A stretch of DNA of 64,000 nt from the NCBI GenBank assembly GCA_022641095.1, contig JALCDB010000007.1, positions 1-64,000 on the forward strand, in the 5' to 3' direction. This document shows positions 8,183 to 17,099 of this stretch, in pieces. Under the pieces are notes generated by a model. It worked only from the letters and a program-made list of their open reading frames with translations. It searched no databases and was not told the origin of the DNA. A program made the translations under genes and the position numbers. Numbering within the stretch: the first letter of the stretch is position 1; each line of letters begins with the position of its first letter. The DNA is from Bacilli bacterium. GTDB lineage: Bacteria > Bacillota_I > Bacilli_A > RFN20 > CAG-826.

Positions 8183-10273
8183 ATGAAAAAATCAAACTGT
8201 GCGCTCGGATTGATGGCGCTGCTCACTGCAGCGGTAGGCTTATCGGCCTGCAACACGCCTGCGACAGACAACAACGGTAACATCTTCACGTACACGGATG
8301 CCGCCGGAAACGTCGTTGGTTACAACGCCACTGATCTATATGACAGTTACCAAACTACTGGTTCGTCGCTGTCAACAGAGTTCGACAAAGTCTACGAAGT
8401 CCTGATCAGGCACTATTACGATAAAGGCGACGCAACCACGCTTGAGTCCCTTAAGAAAGCCTCTCGCAAGGACGTCGAAACCGACAAAGCGACCGCAACC
8501 GACAACGCCAAGACCAATAACACTTCCTTCCAAGAGGAATTCGAAAAGATCCTATCCAAGCACAACGTCAAGAACGTTGACGAGCTTTTCGAATACTACC
8601 TCTATACCGAAGAGAAGAGCAAATTCGAGTCCAATTTCTACAGCAACTACATCGATGCCATGAAAGATGGCGCGACCGCTGCTAACGGCGGGCTCAGCAC
8701 CGATGACAACGATAAGTTGTTCATGCCGAAAAACGATGATACCTATGGCATCGGAAACGCCGGCTGGGTCAAAGAGCAAATGCCTTACGTAATCCGCCAT
8801 ATTTTGGTGAAAGTCGCCGCCAGCGACAAGGAATACACCCAAGGCACGCTTACCGAGGACAAGACTTCGGGAACCGATACCACCCACCAAGCGACCAAAC
8901 TCGCCACCGTCGTGGCTCGTCTTGCGGGAGCCAGTTTGGCCAGCGACGGAACCTTGACATCCTACAGCGACGACACCCGCCCGAACTTCGGCAATTTGGC
9001 TTATGCCCTCAGCGAAGACGCCAGCAGCGCCGAGGCTTATGGCGAAACCAGCCTGATGACGAAAGTCATGTCGAACAACCTCGTTCCCGAATTCAAATTG
9101 GGCATTTACGCCTATGAGTCCCTTTTCAACAAAAGGGAGCAGACCACCGCTTATGGGGCGAAAAACGTCTACCGCGTGGCCCCGGGTCTTAAAGAATCGG
9201 CCACTTCCCTAGCCGACGTCGATTCGACCCAATCCCTTGAAGACGGGTCGCTTGTCTCAAGCGCGAACGTGTACGGCGAAACCTATGACGATGGTTCCTC
9301 CACCGGCATCGGCCAAATCCCCTTCGGCGCCGCGGTCGCCCTTATGAAAGCCGCCACGATCGAAACCGATAGCGCCAATTTGCCGGTCTACGAAGGCAAC
9401 AGCGCTTTCTACCCGCGCAACATCATCTTCAACAAATATTTCAACAAACGCAACGTCTGCGTCATCACGCCGAACGACATTCCTTATAACCTTACAAATA
9501 ACGACACCTACACTGGAGAAACCTTCGACGGGACCCCTTCAACCGCTTACGAGGCCCTTCCGGGCTTCCAAGTCAACACGACCGACGTCCTTCCGGGCTT
9601 TGCCCATAACGTCCTCACCGACAGCGAGGGACAGATCATTTTGGTCGCCCGCGCCGGAACATCCAGTTACCAAGGCGTCCATTTCATGGTCATCCAACGC
9701 GACGCGCTGAGCCAATACGACACGACGTTCGACAGCGCCGCCAAAAAGGTGAATGAGAACAACAGCGCCGTCGACGGCACCGCGACCCTCAGTCAGTACT
9801 ACACCACGAAAATCCCAGGACTTTCCGGATATCCGACGACTTCTACCGGCGAAGCCCTTACGACCTACGTCAACTACAACCGCAATACCACCACGGACTA
9901 CAACGATCGCTCCGGCGACATCGTTAGCGGGGTCAAATCCTACAATGGCGCGCTTAGCACTTATCTCTTTGAGAAACTCATCGGCGGCCTTGACGGAGTC
10001 GGCAGCCTAACTTTCCAGGATTCCGATTTCAAAGCCACCATCCTGAACTATTGCAAACAAAAGAGGCAAAGCACCAAAGACGACAGTTTCACCACTTGGT
10101 CAAACGATTGGAAATCCTATGCCGAGATGCTTCAGGCCCAAAACGAGGCTCGCGATCTCCGTGACGCCAACGGCAATGGGCGCCTTATCAGCGAAGTTTG
10201 TGCCATCGGTTACCAGAATCATTCTTCGTCCGAGTGGCAAAAGGGAGGAGCTTGCTATTATGTCAAAGGCTAA
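8183..10273 (+). CDS. Large lipoprotein with parvulin-like (PpiC/PrsA) motif
   Basis: 696 residues from the ATG at 8183. Start chosen because a lipoprotein signal peptide begins there (MKKSNCALGL..., lipobox LSAC, Cys23) and AAGGAGGA lies 12 nt upstream; an upstream GTG at 8090 would bury the signal peptide. Around residue 200 the segment PYVIRHILVKV resembles the first strand of parvulin PPIases (xRHILV), and GVHFMVIQRD later resembles the closing strand, with a long Asp/Thr/Ser-rich insertion between. The plan fits a PrsA/SurA-like extracytoplasmic foldase anchored in the membrane, but the catalytic residues are not confirmed. It is coupled to a second lipoprotein. Highly acidic, codon use typical of the window. 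Confidence 0.7.
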   Translation: MKKSNCALGLMALLTAAVGLSACNTPATDNNGNIFTYTDAAGNVVGYNATDLYDSYQTTGSSLSTEFDKVYEVLIRHYYDKGDATTLESLKKASRKDVETDKATATDNAKTNNTSFQEEFEKILSKHNVKNVDELFEYYLYTEEKSKFESNFYSNYIDAMKDGATAANGGLSTDDNDKLFMPKNDDTYGIGNAGWVKEQMPYVIRHILVKVAASDKEYTQGTLTEDKTSGTDTTHQATKLATVVARLAGASLASDGTLTSYSDDTRPNFGNLAYALSEDASSAEAYGETSLMTKVMSNNLVPEFKLGIYAYESLFNKREQTTAYGAKNVYRVAPGLKESATSLADVDSTQSLEDGSLVSSANVYGETYDDGSSTGIGQIPFGAAVALMKAATIETDSANLPVYEGNSAFYPRNIIFNKYFNKRNVCVITPNDIPYNLTNNDTYTGETFDGTPSTAYEALPGFQVNTTDVLPGFAHNVLTDSEGQIILVARAGTSSYQGVHFMVIQRDALSQYDTTFDSAAKKVNENNSAVDGTATLSQYYTTKIPGLSGYPTTSTGEALTTYVNYNRNTTTDYNDRSGDIVSGVKSYNGALSTYLFEKLIGGLDGVGSLTFQDSDFKATILNYCKQKRQSTKDDSFTTWSNDWKSYAEMLQAQNEARDLRDANGNGRLISEVCAIGYQNHSSSEWQKGGACYYVKG

Positions 10274-11990
10274 TTTCAAAAAGAAAACCATTACCAGCGT
10301 CCTGGCGCTTCTTTGCGCCGGAGCGATGTTAGCAGGCTGCGACGACGTCGTCGCCCGCCCAACCTCGGATTTCTATGATGAGCAGATTATTTCCGCGCCT
10401 GATAAGATCACCAACAACACGATGAGCAAAATCTACGATGCCATCGTTAGCGAAGGCGACACCAACAGCGCCAAAGTGCTTAACAACATCCTTCTCATTT
10501 ACAGCCAGTCGATCTATGGCTCGTTCTATGGGGAAGGCAACCTTTACGATGTCGTGAACAAAGGCAGCGCGGCCGATCTTCAGGCCTACGCCGATAAATA
10601 CGCCATCTATGAAGGCAGCGCGAAGAAGGTTATGGCCTTCTACTACGCCGTCGTTGACAAAGTCGAGGCGACTTTCCTCACTTACGTCAAAAACACCTCC
10701 TACCAGATTCGCAGCGTTTTCTTTGAAAAGAAATTCTACGATACCCAAGTCAAGGCTTTCTACAAACTCGGCAGCATCGACGAAGGCGACTTCAAAGTGA
10801 AGCAGGTCGTCGGCGATATCCGCCTCAGCAACCACAAGAATGGATCTATCGATCCTATCGACGGGGTCTACTTCAACGACCTCTTCAAAACCTACGAAAA
10901 CTACATCAAAGATCAGATCCTTCCGGATGTTTACCGGACGGAACTTGTCGCCCAATACCTCTATAGCGAGAACTACCTTGCGATCGGCAACAGTTACGCG
11001 CGCAAGGTCGACTACATCAAACTGACCGAGAACAGCAAACACGCCGACGCGGTCAGCAACCTCATGGAGGCTTACTGCAAAGACGTCATCGCGAGCGGAC
11101 TCGACATGGACGTCTATGGTTTCCCCTTCCTCGGCAACCTGTACAAGGGCACGACTGAGAACTTCACTGTCGAGCAGCAAACGATCGCCGACGCGATTTA
11201 TAGCGACGCCAACTGGACCCCAAGCACCTACACCTATAACGATGGCATTCTTGGATCGCGCACTCGCGTCGTATGCGACGAAACCACCCTCGGCGGTTAT
11301 CTTTCCGATTATATGAAGTTGGTCGACAGCACCAACCGCGAAAGCGAAAAGGAAGTCGAGACCATCCGCAACGACTTCACCAACTCCGGGTCCTATACCG
11401 CTCTAGCCGGCCTCCATATCAAGGAGCAATCCTTGATGGCGACCAACGAGACCACTTCCGACTGGTACACCACCGGATCGCTCGATGGGATTCCAAGCGA
11501 TTATTCGAAGCGCCTTTTCAAAGGTTCGATCGCTTCCAACGGCGTCGATCATGGCGCTTGGAACGAAACCTCAGACAAATACGATGACACTGACCTCGCC
11601 AGTATCTCGGGCACGACTTACGGAGCCTACGTGGGCAACCACTACTACCTTGTGTCCAAGAATCCGCAGACCGGCGACGCCTATCCTTATATCCTTAAGG
11701 ATGGCAGCAACTTCTACTTGGTCATGGTCAATGAGGCCGTGAACTCGTCGAAGATCAGCAAAACCGATGAAGATCATGGATACGATTTCATGAAGTCCCA
11801 TACCGATGACGAGCTCTATGCCGGGATCTACGCCGAATCGATTGCCCGCCAAGTCGCCTACAGCATGTCCACCAGCGAGACCTACAAAGCCAGTTCCAAC
11901 CAGCACTGGGTCGAGCAAATGGCCATCACCTACCACGACACCACGGTTTACGATTATTTCTTAGCCACGTTCCCCGATCTCTTCGATTAA
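10260..11990 (+). CDS. Second lipoprotein of the pair, unknown function
   Basis: 576 residues from the ATG at 10260, which overlaps the preceding gene by 14 nt and is preceded by GGAGGAG at good spacing. The signal peptide is MSKANFKKKT... with lipobox LAGC (Cys27). The mature part is alpha-rich at the start (residues 30-200), reminiscent of the N-terminal chaperone part of SurA/PrsA proteins, and contains no parvulin motif that I can see. Tyr, Asp, Ser and Lys are abundant. The tight coupling suggests that the two lipoproteins act together on the outside of the membrane, probably in folding or surface-protein handling; this is inference. Confidence 0.7.
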   Translation: MSKANFKKKTITSVLALLCAGAMLAGCDDVVARPTSDFYDEQIISAPDKITNNTMSKIYDAIVSEGDTNSAKVLNNILLIYSQSIYGSFYGEGNLYDVVNKGSAADLQAYADKYAIYEGSAKKVMAFYYAVVDKVEATFLTYVKNTSYQIRSVFFEKKFYDTQVKAFYKLGSIDEGDFKVKQVVGDIRLSNHKNGSIDPIDGVYFNDLFKTYENYIKDQILPDVYRTELVAQYLYSENYLAIGNSYARKVDYIKLTENSKHADAVSNLMEAYCKDVIASGLDMDVYGFPFLGNLYKGTTENFTVEQQTIADAIYSDANWTPSTYTYNDGILGSRTRVVCDETTLGGYLSDYMKLVDSTNRESEKEVETIRNDFTNSGSYTALAGLHIKEQSLMATNETTSDWYTTGSLDGIPSDYSKRLFKGSIASNGVDHGAWNETSDKYDDTDLASISGTTYGAYVGNHYYLVSKNPQTGDAYPYILKDGSNFYLVMVNEAVNSSKISKTDEDHGYDFMKSHTDDELYAGIYAESIARQVAYSMSTSETYKASSNQHWVEQMAITYHDTTVYDYFLATFPDLFD

Positions 11991-12015
11991 GGAATTCACG
12001 CTATAATGAAGGGGC

Positions 12016-12040
12016 GGAGCGATCCGCTCCTTTGTTTATT
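12016..12040 (+). terminator. Intrinsic terminator after the lipoprotein pair
   Basis: GGAGCG (12016-12021), loop ATC, CGCTCC (12025-12030), then TTTGTTTATT. A TATAAT at 12002-12007 precedes it, so the hairpin might instead sit at the 5' end of a transcript for the HIT gene; both readings are possible. Confidence 0.6.
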
Positions 12041-12057
12041 AATTTGGAGGATATCGT

Positions 12058-12477
12058 ATGAAAGACGTCTTCTGCCGCATCATCGCCGGGGAAATACCTA
12101 CCATCAAGGTTTACGAGGACGACGATGTTTTGGCTATTCTCGACATTTCCCAAACGACGAAAGGCCACACCCTCGTTATGCCAAAAGTTCATTACGACAA
12201 CTTCTTGGCCTGTCCGCAGGATCTCGTTCACAAAGTATATGACGTCGCCCAGCGCATCGGCCGAGCCGAGGTCGAGATATTGGGCGCCAAAGGCGTCAAC
12301 ATCCTTACGAACGTCGGCGAAATGGCAGGCCAGTCGGTACCCCACTTTCACGTTCACGTGATCCCACGCTACATCGGCGGGGAAGGCGGCTTCCGAATCA
12401 CGATGAAGGGCCAAGACACGAGTTGCATGGATTTGCCCTTATTGGCCCAAACGATTTCCAAAGGCCTCAAGAAGTAG
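12058..12477 (+). CDS. HIT-family nucleotide hydrolase (Hit/HinT-like)
   Basis: A 139-residue histidine-triad protein. The catalytic triad is H96, H98 and H100 in PHFHVHVIPR, and the N-terminus has the family-typical FCRIIAGEIP. HinT-type enzymes hydrolyse nucleoside phosphoramidates such as aminoacyl-adenylates. GGAGG lies shortly before the ATG. It is a single-gene unit, followed by the small-RNA locus. Confidence 0.93.
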   Translation: MKDVFCRIIAGEIPTIKVYEDDDVLAILDISQTTKGHTLVMPKVHYDNFLACPQDLVHKVYDVAQRIGRAEVEILGAKGVNILTNVGEMAGQSVPHFHVHVIPRYIGGEGGFRITMKGQDTSCMDLPLLAQTISKGLKK

Positions 12478-12482
12478 TTTAT

Positions 12483-12512
12483 TTGCCAAACCCGATATGT
12501 CTATGCTAATAT
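12483..12512 (+). promoter_or_regulatory. Predicted extended -10 promoter for a small RNA
   Basis: TTGCCA (12483-12488), 18-bp spacer, and TGC-TAATAT with TAATAT at 12507-12512 (extended -10 TG motif). No ORF with a ribosome-binding site follows; a strong terminator ends the transcript about 130 nt later. Confidence 0.6.
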
Positions 12513-12518
12513 GTGTTT

Positions 12519-12650
12519 GTCGATAGGAAGCGCGCTTCGGGGAGAGAAGGCGGAGAGTCTGCTAAGTTCGGAAGAGCCTACGGATGCGAAACCTCCCCCC
12601 GCGAAGAAAAAACCACCTCAATCCGACGGAGGGAGGTGGTTTTCTTTTTC
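12519..12650 (+). ncRNA. Candidate structured small RNA, family unknown
   Basis: About 130 nt between a good promoter and a strong terminator, with no coding potential. The 5' CUUCG-GGGAG strand can pair with CUCCCC...CGAAG, enclosing an inner hairpin with a GUUC-GGAA-GAGC tetraloop stem and an internal loop. The GGAA tetraloop recalls SRP RNA, but the diagnostic SRP helix-8 sequence is absent, so I do not assign it. It could be a trans-acting regulatory RNA. It is not an obvious riboswitch, because the next gene is on the opposite strand. Confidence 0.5.
12609..12648. terminator. Bidirectional terminator between small RNA and yhaM
   Basis: An 11-bp stem AAAACCACCTC (12609-12619) / GAGGTGGTTTT (12633-12643), with T-rich tails on both strands. 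It serves the small RNA on plus and yhaM on minus. Confidence 0.85.
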
Positions 12651-12651
12651 T

Positions 12652-13596
12652 TCAGTCGTCCTTCGAATAGAGAGGCTTATAGAAATAGTGCCCATCCATC
12701 GTGAAGATTTTCCCCGTCCATTCGCCCGGCTTAACGGGGGCGTAAGCCTTGTCGAGGATGTTCATTTTGGCATCCATGTCATCGATCATCGAGAGGACGA
12801 GGGCCTCCCGGGTCTCGGGGGGAACCGGCGAGCCGAAATCCGGTTGGTTATGGTGCGAAAGGACCATGTGCTCCATGATGAGCGGGATTTCTCCGCTCAT
12901 GCCAAGTTCCTTGGCCGCGATACGGACTTCCGCCTGCATGATGGATATGTGGCCCAATAGTTTCCCTTCAAGCGTGAACTGGGTCGCCACGGGCCCGGAA
13001 AGCTCGATAGTCTTGCCCAAGTCGTGGATAAGCGCGCCCGCCACCAAGACATCGCGGTTGAGCGTGGGATAGAGCTTGCAAACCATCTCCGCATGGTCCG
13101 CCATGCAAAGCGAGTGGTAGAGAAGCCCGCTCGCGAACGCATGATGGTTATGCACCGCGGCGGGATAAGTCACGTAACTGTCGTGGAACTTGTCGATCAA
13201 ATGCTCAGTGAGTCTCTTGACGTCCCCGTTCTTTAAGGAATCGACATACGCGTTCAGTTTCTTCTCAAGCTCTTCCCTAGGAACTGGGGCCGAAGGAACG
13301 AAACGAGTGAAATCGATATTGTCCTGATCCACGTGGGAGCCGGAGAAAATCTTCATCTGCAAGGAACCCCGATAGGCGTTAACCTCGGCCGAGATCATGA
13401 CGATTTGCCCCGGCACGAAGAGGTCGGCGTCGCCCTCTTCGATGTCCCATTTTTTGCCCAGCATCGTTCCCGAAGCGTCTTGCAGGTTGACGTTCAGGTA
13501 GTTTCGCGATTGGGAGGTGACCCCTTTATCCACCGTGACGACGAGATAAGGGGCCGTCACTTTGTCGCCATCTTTGAGTTCCGCGATATTGTTCAT
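12652..13596 (-). CDS. yhaM: 3'-5' exoribonuclease YhaM
   Basis: 314 residues from the ATG at 13596 (preceded by GGAGG, 7-nt spacing), the same length as Bacillus subtilis YhaM. The N-terminal OB-fold spans about 1-90 and the HD phosphohydrolase domain follows, with the motifs HNHHAFASGLLYHS and ALIHDLGKT. YhaM is a 3'-5' exonuclease acting on RNA and single-stranded DNA. The ATG overlaps the recX stop in ATGA, so it is translated in the flippase-GT-recX-yhaM operon. Confidence 0.93.
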   Translation of the reverse strand: MNNIAELKDGDKVTAPYLVVTVDKGVTSQSRNYLNVNLQDASGTMLGKKWDIEEGDADLFVPGQIVMISAEVNAYRGSLQMKIFSGSHVDQDNIDFTRFVPSAPVPREELEKKLNAYVDSLKNGDVKRLTEHLIDKFHDSYVTYPAAVHNHHAFASGLLYHSLCMADHAEMVCKLYPTLNRDVLVAGALIHDLGKTIELSGPVATQFTLEGKLLGHISIMQAEVRIAAKELGMSGEIPLIMEHMVLSHHNQPDFGSPVPPETREALVLSMIDDMDAKMNILDKAYAPVKPGEWTGKIFTMDGHYFYKPLYSKDD

Positions 13597-14381
13597 AGCA
13601 TTTCCTCCAGAATCGCCTCGATCTCGGCGGAAGCGAAGCCTTTCGCGTGGAGATAGGCGAAGCATTTTTGCCTTAAATCATAACCATTATACTTTTTTTC
13701 ATAGCGGCGCGAGGCTTTGGCGGCCTCTTTTTTTAAAGCGTTCGCCACGGCGGCGGAATCTTCTTTCACCGAAGCGAGGGCCATTGCGACCGTCGCCTCG
13801 TCAAAGCCTCGGCGCCTCAGCGTCATCGCCGCCTTCGTTTTTCGGCGGCGAAGGGGAAAAGAAGCCATCTTCCTTTCAAGCGTCCCTAGGAAGGAGCGGG
13901 CGTGCTCGGCTTCCTCAGGAAAAGGCAGTTTGGCGATTATCTCCGGGCTGATTCCCTTCTCAAAACGAAGCGTCTGAACGATCCTTTCTTTGCCATATAG
14001 TTGCGAGGCTTTGCTCGCTGCGTAATCGGCGGCGAAGGCCGCATCGTCGAGAAAGCCCTCTTCGCGGACGTCGAAAAGCACTTCTTTGACGAGGACGGGA
14101 TCGCCGGACTTGGCCAGAAGTTTGCCACGCATCTCCTTGAAGGAAAATTCCCGAGAGGACACGAGACGCAAGGCGTAGTTCAGGAGTTTTTCGCGAGCAA
14201 GGAACGAACGCAACTTCCGCATTTCGAGAGGCGAAACGTTTTTTCCGACGTAAAGGGGCATTTCCGTGAACGCGTTTCCGCTGAGGGAAAGTTTCGTCCC
14301 GTCGGCGAAAACGACACTTCGTTGGCCCCTGCGGTCCGAGGAAATGGAGACGATGGCATTACCAGTTTTTGCGGATGGCAC
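13593..14381 (-). CDS. recX: RecA regulatory protein RecX
   Basis: A 262-residue, Lys/Arg/Ala-rich helical protein. The conserved RecX repeat is visible as ALRLVSSREFSFKEMRGKLL and then EEGFLDDAAFAADY, with a second helical repeat ending in CFAYLHAKGFASAEIEAIL. RecX modulates RecA filament growth. The start overlaps the upstream glycosyltransferase by 23 nt and the end overlaps yhaM. No recA is in the window. Confidence 0.88.
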   Translation of the reverse strand: MPSAKTGNAIVSISSDRRGQRSVVFADGTKLSLSGNAFTEMPLYVGKNVSPLEMRKLRSFLAREKLLNYALRLVSSREFSFKEMRGKLLAKSGDPVLVKEVLFDVREEGFLDDAAFAADYAASKASQLYGKERIVQTLRFEKGISPEIIAKLPFPEEAEHARSFLGTLERKMASFPLRRRKTKAAMTLRRRGFDEATVAMALASVKEDSAAVANALKKEAAKASRRYEKKYNGYDLRQKCFAYLHAKGFASAEIEAILEEML

Positions 14382-15534
14382 GTTTATAAACCTCCAAAAG
14401 GCTCTCGTAGAATCGATTGATCGAATAGGGCTCGTTGCTCTTTCTCTCCTCCGCCCTTATCGTTTCTAATTTAGAGGCGGGGAGCGAAATGATACCGGGC
14501 AGTTTTTCCGCGAAATCGTCCTCATCGGAAAAAAAGTAACCGTTCGTGCCGTCTTTTATCGTCCCCAAAAGAGTGTCGTCATAACGGCATAGCAGCACGA
14601 GCGAAGCCGCCATGGCTTCCATGAACGTAAGGCCCTGCGTTTCGGTGATGGAGGCGCTGACGAAGCAATCCCCAAGCGCATAATAATACGCGACTTCGGA
14701 CGGGGGAACGGGACCCGTCGAAACGAAATGCCCGCTCAAACCAAGGGAACGGGCCAATTTTATCAGCTCAGGCAGAGCCGGCCCTCCGCCGACGAGCAGG
14801 AACATCGTTTTCCTCTCGGGATGGGTCGTCAGGAATTTGGCATATCCGCGAAGGCAGACGTCGATCGACTTCTCTTTGGCCACGCGGCCCAAGGAAAGAA
14901 CGACATAGGTTCCTTTGTCGATTCCGCACTTGCTTTTCAAGGCGGCCAGTTTTTCGGGATCGAGGCTTTTTTTCTCGAACTTCGAGAAATCGATGCCAGT
15001 CGGGATGACGTTGATGCGGTCGTCGACCCCGATGGAACGCATATACTCCTGAATCTTGACGCTGGGGGTCACGAACTCATCGGCCTGCATGATCTCGTAA
15101 CGGACATAGCCGCGAACGACGCCGCGGGCCGCTCGGTCGAAAAAGCCATGGGTGAAGTAATAGGCATAGTCCTCCATCATCGTATGGAAGGTATAGACGG
15201 TGGCGCAATGGAGCTTAAGGGACGAAAGAAACCCGAATTGCCCCACGCCGGCCTCGGTTTGGACGTGGATCACGTCGGGATGGAATTTCTCGAGTTGCTT
15301 CATGGCGGCGCTGTTCCAAAGCCACGCGCCGATGTAGCCATAGAGCTTTTTGATCTCAAGGCCCGGAATCCGCATGATCCCATCCTCGAAAGAGAACTCG
15401 TTGTCGAACGGGTTCGTGGTCACCACGACCGCCTCGTGGCCATGAGACTTCAAGGCCTTGAACAAATTCGACGAACTCGTGGCGACGCCGTTGATCTGCG
15501 GAAGGTAGGTATCCGTGAAAATCGCGACCCTCAT
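14359..15534 (-). CDS. GT4-family glycosyltransferase, probably glycolipid synthesis
   Basis: A 391-residue GT-B glycosyltransferase. It begins MRVAIFTDTYLPQINGVATS, the usual start of diacylglycerol glucosyltransferases of family GT4, and has the E-x7-E nucleotide-sugar motif in ETQGLTFMEAMAASL. By family and by coupling to a flippase-like membrane protein, it likely makes a mono- or diglucosyl-diacylglycerol lipid or lipoteichoic-acid anchor. The substrate is inferred. Its ATG shares one base with the upstream stop (TGATG). Confidence 0.85.
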   Translation of the reverse strand: MRVAIFTDTYLPQINGVATSSSNLFKALKSHGHEAVVVTTNPFDNEFSFEDGIMRIPGLEIKKLYGYIGAWLWNSAAMKQLEKFHPDVIHVQTEAGVGQFGFLSSLKLHCATVYTFHTMMEDYAYYFTHGFFDRAARGVVRGYVRYEIMQADEFVTPSVKIQEYMRSIGVDDRINVIPTGIDFSKFEKKSLDPEKLAALKSKCGIDKGTYVVLSLGRVAKEKSIDVCLRGYAKFLTTHPERKTMFLLVGGGPALPELIKLARSLGLSGHFVSTGPVPPSEVAYYYALGDCFVSASITETQGLTFMEAMAASLVLLCRYDDTLLGTIKDGTNGYFFSDEDDFAEKLPGIISLPASKLETIRAEERKSNEPYSINRFYESLLEVYKRAIRKNW

Positions 15535-16910
15535 CAGTCGCCCACCTCCAAATCGTCGCGCTTTTTCCTAAATCCCCGCTTACCCTTGCGCGGAAGAGGT
15601 TTTTTATCGTCGGCCTCGCCGTTCCGCAATCGCTGAACAATCGACTTCCTGGAGAGTTGCTTCGTCTCATAAAGGGTCTCCACCAAGCGCTTGCGTTCGT
15701 CGAATGTCTCCAGCTGCAAATTGACGAAAGTCTGTCGGTTGGCGTAAACGTAATTCTCTTTCGGGCGGGATTTGTAGAACGCCGTGACGAGACCGCCGGC
15801 GAAAAGGACCAAATAGAAGGTGACGAAGCGCCAAAGGATCTGAACGGCGGCGAGGTTAGCGGCCAAAGATCGGATCTCCACGCCCCCGATTACCGTAGCC
15901 TGATAGTAATCGCTGAACATAACGCTGAAGAAAAGCTCGCTGACGCCAGCCGATCCAGGCAACGGGATGAGCCCCGTCACCATTTGGTGGAAAGCGCTAA
16001 GGAACGAGCCTTCGAAGAAACTAGCGAAGGTGAAGCGGTAGCTCTCCCCATAGGCGTCAAGAGCCAACCCCCCCACATACGGAATCGAATAGCGGGTTAG
16101 AAGCATAAAAAGGAAAAGAAGAACGATGAGGATCGTCACCGGAATGTTGGTCTGAAGGCGCTTCAGCTCAATTTTGAAGTTCTCGACCTGGACGCGAAGG
16201 TTCTCGCGGCTTTTCTCCAGGTTTTTGAGAAGCTTGATTTTATGAAGGAACCCCAACACATTGTTCATGATGAAATTATGGAAATGATGGGAGTAGCTCA
16301 TTAAGAAAAGCAAACCCAAAACGGAAAGGTTGACCACAAAGCCGATGATGATGAGCGGCAACATAGTCACTTCCGGGGCCCATCCGCCGAAGACGTTCAG
16401 CTTGGCCGTGATGTCCATGATGCTGGAGCCTTCGAAAATGAAAGCGATGACGTCGAAGATGATGAGAGAAGTCTGATAAAGGATAAACCACATAACCATG
16501 ATGGAAGCCGCGCTGGAGATATCGATCCCTTGCTTCTTCAAAGTGAAGACCTGCATTACCTCACCGCCGCTCGCGCTTGGAGTGACGTCGCTATAGAAGG
16601 CGCCTATCATGACGTTAGCGATAGCCTGATGAAACTTGTAATGCCGGGTGTACAACCGAGCGAAAATCAAAACGATGAAAGCCAAAATGACACATATCAG
16701 GAAAACCATCCCAATCATGACCCAAAGCCAGAGTTGATTGGCGCTGCCAATCGCGGAGAAGACCTCGTTGACGCCACCACCCAACAAGGAAAAGGTGAGC
16801 GAAAGGCCGGTCATGACGATGACCACCAAAACGCTGATGATGTATTTCAGCTTATTCTTCTTTTTTTCAGACGGGGTCGTTTTGACGCCTATTTTCTCTT
16901 CTTCGTCCAC
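15534..16910 (-). CDS. Flippase-like integral membrane protein (UPF0104 / LPG synthase TM domain)
   Basis: 458 residues with about eight membrane segments and charged ends. The motif SDVTPSASGGEVMQ near 110-123 is typical of the UPF0104/lysylphosphatidylglycerol-synthase membrane domain, as is GLIPLPGSAGVSE later. There is no C-terminal aminoacyl-transfer domain, so it resembles glycolipid-associated flippase-like members rather than full MprF. The start is a GTG at 16910 with no Shine-Dalgarno; a -10-like TATACT lies only 6 nt upstream, suggesting a leaderless message. First gene of the operon with GT4, recX and yhaM. Confidence 0.82.
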   Translation of the reverse strand: MDEEEKIGVKTTPSEKKKNKLKYIISVLVVIVMTGLSLTFSLLGGGVNEVFSAIGSANQLWLWVMIGMVFLICVILAFIVLIFARLYTRHYKFHQAIANVMIGAFYSDVTPSASGGEVMQVFTLKKQGIDISSAASIMVMWFILYQTSLIIFDVIAFIFEGSSIMDITAKLNVFGGWAPEVTMLPLIIIGFVVNLSVLGLLFLMSYSHHFHNFIMNNVLGFLHKIKLLKNLEKSRENLRVQVENFKIELKRLQTNIPVTILIVLLFLFMLLTRYSIPYVGGLALDAYGESYRFTFASFFEGSFLSAFHQMVTGLIPLPGSAGVSELFFSVMFSDYYQATVIGGVEIRSLAANLAAVQILWRFVTFYLVLFAGGLVTAFYKSRPKENYVYANRQTFVNLQLETFDERKRLVETLYETKQLSRKSIVQRLRNGEADDKKPLPRKGKRGFRKKRDDLEVGD

Positions 16911-16945
16911 AAGGGTAGTATACCCTTGGGCTGGAAAAGCCCAAA
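16910..16945 (-). promoter_or_regulatory. Promoter and palindromic operator of the flippase-GT-recX-yhaM operon
   Basis: On the minus strand TTTGGG (16945-16940), 17 bp, TATACT (16922-16917), then 6 nt to the GTG start. A perfect 8-3-8 inverted repeat (CAAGGGTA / TACCCTTG, 16910-16928) covers the -10 and first codon; a second hairpin TTGGGCT / AGCCCAA spans 16926-16944. Confidence 0.55.
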
Positions 16946-17099
16946 CCCCAATTTGAAAAGAGCTGGGAATCGAAGGGCCTTTGGCTCATGGGAGGGTTTC
17001 GTAGGACGAGAAATCGGTCCCGATCCCCTCAATGAGCGAAAGCCAACCGAAAAACGAAGTTGGTTTCGCGAAGATTCCGCGACTTTCGAATTCGACCCC

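Noticed and set aside
10329-11180. 283-codon minus-strand frame antisense to the second lipoprotein
   Set aside because: Repetitive Val/Asp/Ala composition typical of a complementary frame; the plus-strand gene has signal peptide and SD.
12519-12650. SRP RNA assignment for the small RNA
   Set aside because: A GGAA tetraloop is present but the conserved helix-8 internal-loop sequence of bacterial SRP RNA is not.
14728-15636. 302-codon plus-strand frame antisense to the glycosyltransferase
   Set aside because: No family motif or SD; the GT4 gene on the minus strand is intact.
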